Shown here piece by piece: positions 56,283-64,000 of a DNA stretch of 64,000 nt (position 1 is its first letter; each line of letters begins with the position of its first letter). This DNA comes from Eurosta solidaginis (Eukaryota; Arthropoda; Insecta; Diptera; Tephritidae): NCBI RefSeq assembly GCF_040869045.1, contig NC_090319.1, positions 176,426,645-176,490,644 on the forward strand, read 5' to 3'. A model generated the notes under the pieces. The model searched no databases. It was not told the origin of the DNA and was given only the letters and a program-made list of their open reading frames with translations. A program made the position numbers and the translations under genes.

Positions 56283-57277
56283 TTAGTTAGTCTTAGAAAT
56301 GAACCGTCGGTTGCGTCTAAAATGATTATCAAAATTATCCTTGATGATATATGACCGACCACTTACATTACCCACAATGGTTCCGTAATTCCATTCTTTT
56401 CGGTTTTTCTTAAAAATAACGAGATTACGCAAATTAAACAATTTTGCTTTGGACAGTTTCCTCACTTAAATTGTTACGACTCAACAACGAATCCGAGATT
56501 GGTAATTTTGTTTTAACCAAACGGCGGAAAAATAATTGGGCTGGTGTGAGTTGCATGCTTGTCACATGTGTTGTGTTATATTCCAGAACACGATGTTGAT
56601 AGTTTTCCGTGTCACGAGCTTCCATACAGCGTTTCAAAATATTCTTTGCAATCGCAACGCTTTTCTCTGCTAATCCATTACCTTGGTGGATACCAGGGAC
56701 TTGAGAATCTCGTTCTGATATTATGCTCATTCGCGAATGCTTCAAATTCCCGCGAGTTGAATGGTATGTTATCCGATTAATTTACTGTTGGATATCCAAG
56801 TTTATCGAAGTGGTTTTTAAGTTTATTTATGAGATGACGCGCTGTTTTACTTTTCAAGTGTTCTACCATTAAATATCCCGAATACGTATCCATTGCTGAC
56901 AAAAAATCCGACCCCGCATATTCGAACAAGTCCGCTGATACCAGATGAAACGCATACTTGGGTGGTTTCTCTTGAGCCAGCTGTTCTTTTTGATTGTTGC
57001 TTGTGAACTTCTCACAAATGGCACAAGATTTTACCATTCCTTTATCTGACCGTTCATACCAGGCCAATAATAATGCATTCTTGCACTTGCAAGAATCTTT
57101 TCGATTCCAAGATGTGGTGCGTGTAGCCATTTGTTGAATTTGTCTCGTAATTCTGATGGAATTACTAGTCGATGATCGCGAAAAAGTAAGCCGTTTTCAA
57201 AATGAAGTTCATTTTTTAATCGATAAAAATCCCGGCTCAGATCGTCCAGTAAATAATAACACTGGTTTACAGCCAAA
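56283..57277 (-). pseudogene. Gypsy integrase, downstream half of a split pol
   Basis: Minus-strand blocks in order: 57276 leftward LKNELHFENGLLFRDHRLVI and the zinc-binding HLGIEKILASARMHYYWPG; 57130-56777 CAICEKFTSNNQKEQLAQEK and the core FHLVSADLFEYAGSDFLSAM (first Asp); 56745-56434 GNGLAEKSVAIAKNIL (Glu region); then a basic C-terminal domain to 56283. Several frameshifts separate the blocks, including around the second catalytic Asp near 56750-56780. The RNase H end of the same gene lies at 63024-63242. Confidence 0.85.
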
Positions 57278-57770
57278 ATTCACCAGAGACGCCATTATGA
57301 AAATCCTATATAAAAGCACCCCCTGAACCGAAAATCAAGGTTATTTTTAATGCTATGGTAACGTTTTTGAGATATTTACGAATAACCGTTTCTTCAAAAA
57401 AAAAAAAAAAAAAAAATTGGTTCCACTTAATCATATATATCTCAAGAACGAATTGAGCAATTCCAAAACGGTTTGAAGCTTTTAAAAGGAAATAAAATTT
57501 ACTATAAACTGTCCATTTTTCCTAGACCCTCCAGATTCACAGATAACGAAAAATCATTACGGATTTTTTCATTTTTTTTTTTTGTAAAAATATTAAAAAA
57601 ATCTGTACTTTGCGAGGAAGGATCTCGAAAACTTTTAATTTTTTCCAGATTTTTTTGTTTTATTACAAAAAAATAAGCTTTTATTCAACAAAATCATTTA
57701 ACTAATACAAAAGTTATAAGCATTCAAATAAATATATCCATATAGTAAAACTTATGTACCCTACAAATTA
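57278..57770 (+). repeat. Left terminal inverted repeat
   Basis: Begins CACCAGAGACGCCATTATGA and contains CCGAAAATCAAGGTTATTTT, a 22-base A run (57396-57417), TATATATCTCAAGAACG, GATAACGAAAAATCATTACG and CAAAAGTTATAAGCATTCAA. The stop codon of the internal gene lies just inside, at 57802. Confidence 0.8.
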
Positions 57771-58256
57771 TAGTATATGTACATATGATTCTGTCTTAAT
57801 TCTATGATTTTATTTTATAATTGAAAAAGTTATGTGTCTTGTTTTGACGCTTATTTAGATTAGGATCGGGTTCTCTTATGGGAAACCAACAGTACTCACC
57901 CATTATAGCGACATCCCAGAATCCTTGATACCGACTTTCAATAATTTTCATTTGCTGGTAAAACTTTTCGCCATGCTCGTAACTTTTGTCGCCAAAATTT
58001 TGCAGGAAAAATTTAAATGGGAGTGTAAAAAGTAAATTTTTAAAGACATATTTACCCCTGAGAGAAAATAAGAAAGTATAATAGATAAATACATAACTAA
58101 CACATTACTATATATTTTATTATACTGAATACGTTCTTGTTTGTTCGGAACTGGACGACGAATTCAGATTTAGGGCTATATATTCTCATGTAAATTTAAA
58201 AATTTTAATTTTGTTTATCGGGCAGATAGGTTTTAAAGTTAACTGAGAAAACGGTC

Positions 58257-58260
58257 TTAA
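58257..58260. other. piggyBac target site TTAA (left)
   Basis: TTAA directly precedes the piggyBac terminus. The right-hand copy at 59665-59668 reads TCAA, one substitution away. Confidence 0.8.
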
Positions 58261-59664
58261 CCCTCTGCAGCTGACGTGATCAAATTTTAACAATTTAACT
58301 GACGTGAGGTCCATCAAACCTCAATTTTAAAATGCTTATATTTATTAAAAATTCTGTTAGCAGTTTTCATGGTTATATCTTCATGAACAAAAAATATTTG
58401 TTAATCCAACCTAACATTTTTAAAGACCATAATTATTTTAACAAATACATTTTATTTCATTCAGTTTCATAAAAACAACAAAACAATACAATGCACTCAA
58501 CAAAAATGAAAAAAAAGCCAAAGTCCTCAAAAAATTGAGAAACTATTCCCCGTGTGTTTAAAAATACTTATTAAATAAATTCCTTTTATGCAGTCTGGAA
58601 ATTTTACATTTTTTGTTGGCAGTTTTCGCCGAGGGGACTAGAACACTGCAAACAAATAGGGTTTATGCAATAATAGCAGCTGTATTTCGTTTTCCTTTGT
58701 ATTTAAGGTGGGAATATATGGCATAGTTTCCTACCACTGATGGAGCCCAGAGAAATTTTTGGAGGTGGATGGGGGCAAATCTCTTCCCAAGACTCGACTT
58801 ATAGTCACGAGCAATTTCTTTGGTAGTCTGCCGTTATATACGCGTGATTTTAAAGGATTTTGCACCATTTCTTGAGCCATATTTAATAAAAATTCACTCC
58901 TTCTCATCTTGAGATCCATGTTTTCACAAGCTTGGTATGCAACATAACAGTTAATCCCTATCATATCGAGCATTCTATTGGAAATTTCCATCGACCGACG
59001 TCACGTTTTGCGGCTGCACGAATATACTGTAATATAAAATATATATACAATGATCACCTATCGATTTTTCCGTAAATTCATTAGATTCTTCTTGAGTTTC
59101 TGCTTCCAAAGAAACTTTGTCGTCATCAAATGTTACTTGTTCTGATTCGAAATTTGGATCTTGTATATCATCGTCCTCGCTAATGTCCTCTTCTTCATCT
59201 ATCTGCTCGAGCCAAGCCAGTTATTTGCTCCTCGCTGCTTTAAATGTTCCGGCTGAAGTTCTTTTGAAGAAATTCTTGCGTCTGAGCTTATTGACTGAAA
59301 ATTTTAAAACGATGATATAGCAGCATTATTTACAATTTTACTGTCGAGAGGTCTGAGAGCCACTATGATAATTTTACGATGTAGCTGATATGAGGTCTGT
59401 AGGACACTATGAAATATCACAATTATACTGACCTGGTGGTCTGCTAAATCCTTACACAAATACTGACGTGGAGGTATCAAATACACTTTTTCGCGTAGCT
59501 ACACACGTGTGTTTTCCTCGTTAGCTCTTTTCGTACTGAACGAAGTAGAAATATGAATACGAAAGGTAAAGAGAATATAGAGAGCATAGGTTAAATTTTT
59601 GCCAAGATATGCTCTGAGTTTTGATTTTCGGTGTCTATCAGACTACGACGTCAGTTGCAGAGGG
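58261..59664 (-). mobile_element. Internally deleted piggyBac element in the intron
   Basis: 1404 bp with inverted ends CCCTCTGCAGCTGACGT (left) and, on the minus strand, CCCTCTGCAACTGACGT (right), flanked by TTAA and TCAA. CCCT termini and TTAA targets are diagnostic of piggyBac. It lies wholly inside the intron of the surrounding gene. Confidence 0.88.
58600..59260 (-). pseudogene. piggyBac transposase remnant
   Basis: Minus strand: an acidic N-terminal segment (LEQIDEEEDISEDDDIQDPN, about 59210-59150) is followed, after a jump that omits the DDD catalytic core, by the C-terminal part (58991-58731: RMLDMIGINCYVAYQACEN) and a cysteine-rich end (CYYCINPICLQC). An internal deletion removed the catalytic region. 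It could not mobilise itself. Confidence 0.78.
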
Positions 59665-60689
59665 TCAAATATGTTTTTTTTACTTACTCATTTCCGCATA
59701 GTTTTTGATTAAGTCGTTCACTATTATCTCGTAGTTAGGACTTTTGTGTTTGCCCAAGAAAGAAGTAACGACCTTTTCAAAAGAATCCCACGCTGCTGCC
59801 TCCACTGGTGACAATAGTGCTTTGAAATGGTTATTCGTCATCATTTTCCTTATTTGCGTCCCACAAAAATCCCCTCCTTTATTTTTGCTTCTGAAATCGC
59901 TGGAAAGATTGTCTTCAAATGATGAAAAGCTTCGCCTTTTTTGCCAAAAGCCTTGACAAAGTTTTTGATAGGCCGAGCTTGATGTGGAGCGGAGGGTGAA
60001 TTATTTTTTCCTTCTTTATAAGTGGAGAGTATTTTATGTTATTCACCCCAAAATTGAAACTATATTCGTTCTGGATAATCCTTTATGAAGTAGTGGTCTT
60101 GACGAGCCCGGCTATCCCATTTGCATATAAAGCAACAGTATTTTGTGTATCCACTTTGTAGACCATATAGCATTCCAACGACTTTAAGATCGGCACATAT
60201 TTTCCAATCATGTTCTTCGTATTTGATTAATTTGAGCAATTTTTGCATTATCTCATACGTTTCCTTCGTATTTACTGCATGCGCGATTGGGATAGATGGC
60301 TTTTGGTTGCCAATATGCAATAATACGGCCTTTAAACTTAATTTATTGCCGACTATTAACAATCGCCACTCTTTTGAATCATATGGTTCACCAAACTGTT
60401 TGAATACACCAGCAATGCCTTTGCAGTAACAAACACTGTTCTCCTTCGTATAGAACTTGGAAAATTGTTCGTGACGAGTTCTATAATATGTTACCTTAAC
60501 ATTGGATGTAACAAATTAAAATTGTTGCATACGAGAGGCGTGTAGTTCGGCCTTTTCCTTTGACAATTCCAAATCTCTTATCCAATCACTGAGTTGTGCT
60601 TGTGACAAAGAGTTTCCTTCATGGAAAGTTGGTTCCCTCCACTTCATTGGTGTAATAAATTTCATATGTCGTCTAAATATATAGTTTCA

Positions 60690-61235
60690 GAAATTAGTCA
60701 GCTATGCATTAAAAGGGAGCAAATTCCTATTTTTTACAACGCACCTTTTTGTTTCGGTTTCCGAAAAAATCAATTCGACTCGACATTTGGTGCACACAGT
60801 ATTCGGTGTCCATGGTTTCTCATTGTTTTAGGCTCAATTCCAAAATACTTATAGTATGTAACTTTCAAAGGATTTTAAAACATACGTCAAACCCTTTTAC
60901 TCTTGCGCCCTTTTATTCATATTATATTTTTAAGTAAATGACGGGTTATAAACTGCAATTATAAACTGAACAGTATCCGGCGAGCCTTGCAGATATTATG
61001 AAGGAACAAGGCTCATGTGCTATTATTTATACTTAGATCAAGTAAAAATTCAAGCCTACCTAGACAAAAAGGTTCCCTAGTTCTACACAGAAAACACTAC
61101 CTGCCTTTAAAATATGCTCTTGCTTTAAATGTACCTGGGTTTGAGAAAACGACACTAACAGTTGTTTGTATCTAATAACCCTTCGAAAATCTACCTGCTA
61201 ACTAACTGATATACGAATACTAACACATATGTACC
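60690..61235. other. Gene-free interior between the transposase start and the right TIR
   Basis: No gene recognised. AT-rich DNA with chance open frames; it may hold the 5' untranslated region or first exon of the putative transposase. Confidence 0.4.
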
Positions 61236-61497
61236 AGTAGGGTACTTAAGTATTAAATGAATATATTTACTTGAATGCTTATAACTTTTGTATTAGTCCA
61301 TCGATTTTGTTGAATGAAAGCTTATTTTTTTGTAATAAAACAGGGCTTAGAGAGAAAAAAAATTTGCAAAAAAATAAAGTTTTCAAGATCCTTCCTCCCA
61401 AAGTACAATTTTTTTTATATCTTTATAAAAAAAATTTAAAAAAATCCGTGATGATTGTTCGTTATCTTTGAATCTGCAGGGCCCAGCAAAAAAATTG
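61236..61497 (-). repeat. Right terminal inverted repeat, inner part
   Basis: Pairs with 57541-57770 (CTTATAACTTTTGTATTAGT, GTAGGGTACTTAAG, TTTTTTGTAATAAAACA). Its last 55 bp or so (ATCCGTGATGATTGTTCG...CAGGGCCCAGCAAAAA) are repeated at 62738-62790. Confidence 0.75.
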
Positions 61498-61559
61498 CTA
61501 GGACTAACAATGTTATGTCTAATATTATCTTCACACATGACTTCACTCCCATTTATTTC

Positions 61560-62737
61560 ATTATTTTTATACTCAGCTGAGCAGAGCTCACAGAGTATAT
61601 TAATTTTCTTCGCATAACGGTACCCGGTAACGGCATAAACTAATCGAGATAGATATAGACTTCTATATATCGAAATGATCTGGGCGAAAAAAGAAATTCA
61701 TTTAGCCATGTCCGTCCGTCCGTCTGTCCGTTAACACGATAACTTGAGTAAATTTTGAGGTATTTTAATGAAATTTGGTATTTAAGTTTCTGGGAGCTCC
61801 TCCCAGATCGCTATTTAAAATGATCGAAATCGTACCATAACCACGCCCACTTTTTCGATATCGAAAATTTCGGAAAACCGATAAAATGCGATAATTCATT
61901 GCCAGAGACGGATCGCTTTATTATTAGGGGTGATTTAAAAAAAAATTATAAAGGAATGCGCTCAAATATAACCAAATTTTCATATTTAAAAAAATATTCA
62001 AATAAGACGAATTGATAGGTGAATAAGGATAGCAAAGACAAGTTGATCCACTTTTTATACTCAGCTGAGCAGAGCTCACAGAGTATATTAATTTTGTTCG
62101 CATAACGGTACCCCGTAACGGCATAAACTAACCGACTAATCTTTAACACGATTACTTGAGTAAATTTTGAGGTATCTTAATGAAATTTGGTATGTAAGTT
62201 CCTGGGCCTCCTCCCAGATCGCTATTTAAAATGAACTAAACCACTTTTTCGATATCGAAAATTTCGAAAAACCGAAAAAGCGCGATAATTCTTTACCAAA
62301 AACGTGTAAAGCGATGACACTTGGTAGGTTTGTTATCCTTATGATGCAGAATAGAAAATTAGTAAACTTTTGGACAGTGGGCGTGGCACCGCCCACTTTT
62401 AAAAGAAGGTAATTTAAAAGTTTGGCAAGCTGTAATTTGGCAGACGTTGAAGATATCATGATACAATTTGGCAGGAACGTTACTCCTATTACTAAATAAT
62501 GTGTTAAATAAAAATTTGCAAAATCGGATGACGAACATGCTTACTTTTTTAAAAAAAATTTTTTTAAGCCAGATTTTTTACAAAAAGCTGAATATCTTTA
62601 CAGTATATAAGTAAATTATGTCAACATTCAACTCCAGTAATTATATGGTGCAATAAAATACAAAAATAAAAGAAAATTTGAAAACGGGCGTAGCTCCTCC
62701 CTTTTTCATTTAATTTTTCTAGAATATTTTTAATGCC
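61560..62737 (+). repeat. Two dispersed-repeat fragments interrupting the right TIR
   Basis: 61566 and 62051 both begin TTTTTATACTCAGCTGAGC and carry CAGAGTATATTAATTTT, TAACGGTACC, CACGATAACTTGAG-type sequence and TCGATATCGAAAATTTCG. The first stops near 61915 and the second near 62735. They match the left module at 49326-50366. No minisatellite follows either copy. Confidence 0.8.
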
Positions 62738-63023
62738 AAATCCGTAATGATTGTTCGTTATTTTTGAATCGGCAGGGCCTAGCAAAAAGTGTTGTATGTA
62801 CGGTTTATAGCAAATTTCATTACCTTTTAAAAGCTTCAAAACGTTTTGCAATTCCTCAATCCGTTCTTGAGATATATATGGTTAAGTTAACCCATTTTTT
62901 TTTTTTTTTTTTTTTGAAAAACGGCAATTCGTAAATATACGTTACCGTAGAATTAAAAATAACCTTGATTTTCGGAATCAGGGGGTGATTTTACATAGGA
63001 ATTTCATAATTGCGTCTCTGGTG
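62738..63023 (-). repeat. Right terminal inverted repeat, outer part
   Basis: Pairs with 57278-57560: AAATAACCTTGATTTTCGG, TTGAGATATATATGG, CTTTTAAAAGCTTCAAAACG, and the terminus GCGTCTCTGGTG at 63012-63023. Confidence 0.8.
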
Positions 63024-63242
63024 CGAAAAAAAAAAATTGGAATGTGTGTCTCAACATATCGACAAATCCGTAAAAAGTTCTCATCACGTTCAACGATTTA
63101 GCGATAAAAGTCATAGTTTTGCTTCTGAATCTGCTCTTCCTGACACTCTGGTAGTTGGGCTCGTGAAAGGCAGTCGGCCACAAGCATTTCTTTTCCGGGG
63201 TGTGGCATTACCACAATACAAAATATTTGTATCTATGTAAAC
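63024..63242 (-). pseudogene. Gypsy RNase H end, upstream half of the split pol
   Basis: Minus-strand frame with PGKEMLVADCLSRAQLPEC, the typical end of the Ty3/gypsy RNase H domain, then EEQIQKQNYDFYR and, after a stop, ENFLRICRYVETHIP up to the transposon edge. The gene continues at 57277. Upstream coding is lost at 63242 near the next LTR. Confidence 0.75.
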
Positions 63243-63260
63243 TTCAGATTAAGTTCATCT

Positions 63261-63697
63261 TGTAATGCACAAGAAAATGAATTTCACTTTCAACCACACA
63301 CGAATAACTCATAGCGACATAGTCATAGCTGCATAGATAAGATATATAGTACCCAGCGGGGAGCCGTATCCGTTTACAGTTGTTTAACCCATAAGCGTCA
63401 CACTCACCAACCCACGTGTCAATCAGCATGCCTAATCGATTGCGTCGGTTTGTCAGCGCGACCGACCAAACATTATTATATAGATAGGTAATGAGAATAT
63501 TATGCTGACTAGGTGTATAGAAATAGAATGTAGTTATTTTTAGTGTGTAAGTATTGTATGTAAATATTATAATAGTATTTTAAGCAATTTTTATATAAAA
63601 GAGAAAGTATTCTGTAATAAAGAAAAATCTGATTTTGGCCCTGAACATAAGCGCCCACAAAATCTCTTTTGTACTAATATACGGTAAATTTATTACA
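63261..63697 (+). repeat. 5' LTR of an mdg1/412-type element running off the window
   Basis: 437 bp with inverted ends TGTAAT...ATTACA, followed at once by the PBS TGGCGATCCTGCCAG. No partner LTR lies in the window. A possible polyadenylation signal AATAAA is near 63615. Confidence 0.72.
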
Positions 63698-64000
63698 TGG
63701 CGATCCTGCCAGGCTAGATTGGAAATTGGCAAAACTGCTAAAAATCTAGCTGGAGGGAGATCCTGCCACGGAATTTTTTTTTTTCGAAAAGTATAAAAAT
63801 TAATAACCTTGCCATCCTGGCAAAAATTGAATTTTAAAATACGCTGAAGGATCCTGAAATAAAAAAAATAAGCAAATACAAAGGATTCCAACTGCTGTTG
63901 CAGCACGAAAAATTAAAATAACTCCGAAAAGTAACCTTCCTTCACACACCAGAGCGATATGGAAGACAGAGGCACTACGTCAACTTGAAGGTAGAATTTA
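63698..64000 (+). mobile_element. PBS and leader of the mdg1/412-type element
   Basis: Starts with TGGCGATCCTGCCAG, then AGATT..TGGCAAAACTGC and AAAATCTA, matching the leader of the nested element read leftward from 38345. CCTGCCA-type words recur (near 63761 and 63811). The window ends before any coding region. Confidence 0.65.

Larger units (their letters stand above)
57802..60680 (-). pseudogene. Putative transposase of an uncharacterised family, with intron
   Basis: Minus-strand blocks in order: MKFITPMKWREP and LSDWIRDLELSKEKAELHAS (about 60665-60520); VCYCKGIAGVFKQFG; NKLSLKAVLLHIGNQKPSIP; WKICADLKVVGMLYGLQSGY; CCFICKWDSRARQDHY; PPLHIKLGL; KNFVKAFGKKGEAF; GTQIRKMMTNNHFKALLS; FLGKHKSPNYEIIV; and, after a spliced intron, MSLKIYFLHSHL, SYEHGEKFYQQM and SRYQGFWDVAIMGEYCWF to TAG at 57802. 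I know this pattern (GYTKYCCF, WDSRAR, PPLHIKLGL, HSHL, DEHGE) from many uncharacterised arthropod proteins; position between long TIRs suggests a transposase. Damage: a stop near 60515, frameshifts near 59960, 59860 and 58008 (T run). Intron: donor GTAAGT near 59685, acceptor CTCTCAG near 58065. Confidence 0.75.
57278..63023 (-). mobile_element. DNA transposon with about 490-bp terminal inverted repeats, in gypsy pol
   Basis: 57278-57770 is the reverse complement, at roughly 85-90% by eye, of two stretches at the other end: 62738-63023 (outer) and 61236-61497 (inner). The termini read CACCAGAGACGC. The gypsy pol frame breaks at 63024 and resumes at 57277, so this unit was inserted into it. 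Inside is one degenerate minus-strand gene of a widespread uncharacterised family. AAAATT occurs at both edges but a clean target duplication was not settled. The superfamily is not identified. Confidence 0.75.

Noticed and set aside
57241..57282. Clean target-site duplication for the long-TIR transposon
   Set aside because: AAAATT occurs on both sides but an A-run next to the right end makes the boundary ambiguous.

Overview
The window looks like transposon-dense, probably pericentromeric or intergenic DNA from a higher dipteran fly, most likely a tephritid-like fruit fly. This is inferred from BEL/Pao, errantivirus-type gypsy, mdg1/412-type gypsy, hAT, piggyBac and PIF/Harbinger remnants, and from an abundant fly-type dispersed repeat carrying TCCG runs and 'ACCACGCCCA' words. 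No intact single-copy host gene was recognised. The only host-derived coding sequence identified is a broken intronless copy of a lysophosphatidylcholine acyltransferase (LPCAT) gene carried inside a retrotransposon.

Layout. 1-1086: minisatellite array and right end of a dispersed repeat. 1790-3940: broken hAT transposase. 4744-21195: a 16.45-kb BEL/Pao element on the minus strand, with identical 503-bp LTRs, a CGCTG target duplication, a PBS and a polypurine tract. Its 21-14.5 kb half is a normal gag-pol. Its other half is a mosaic: two adjoining giant inverted repeats (a second BEL-type gag, and the integrase), a string of covarying hairpins, unknown sequence and the LPCAT retrocopy. 21269-30039: a 4.39-kb direct tandem duplication (two differences seen) holding an LTR-like segment, a Harbinger remnant, a retroviral-type leader with a repeated motif, and gag. 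30040-42400: the rest of that errantivirus-like gypsy (protease, RT, RNase H, integrase, env, 3' LTR). Its RNase H is interrupted by an mdg1-like element (32082-38735, TSD GTAG), whose own LTR is interrupted by a LINE (32226-34849, TSD TACATAAT).

42401-49325: repeat scraps, the 3' end of an R1-type LINE, and a second BEL element (minus strand) with in-frame stops and a frameshift. 49326-56282: two copies of a dispersed repeat whose right half is a 130-bp minisatellite; one copy holds a LINE endonuclease fragment. 56283-63242: a gypsy pol (minus) split by a DNA transposon (57278-63023) with about 490-bp terminal inverted repeats. That transposon holds a degenerate spliced gene of a widespread uncharacterised family, with an internally deleted piggyBac in its intron. 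63261-64000: 5' LTR, PBS and leader of another mdg1/412-type element running off the window.

Most informative points: (1) the BEL element carries back-to-back long hairpins plus a captured host gene between identical LTRs, as if the mosaic moved as a unit and could supply dsRNA; (2) the long-TIR transposon with an intron-containing gene of unnamed superfamily; (3) covarying hairpin repeats; (4) a repeated motif in an errantivirus leader where gypsy carries its insulator. Assembly error is a live alternative for the inverted and tandem duplications.
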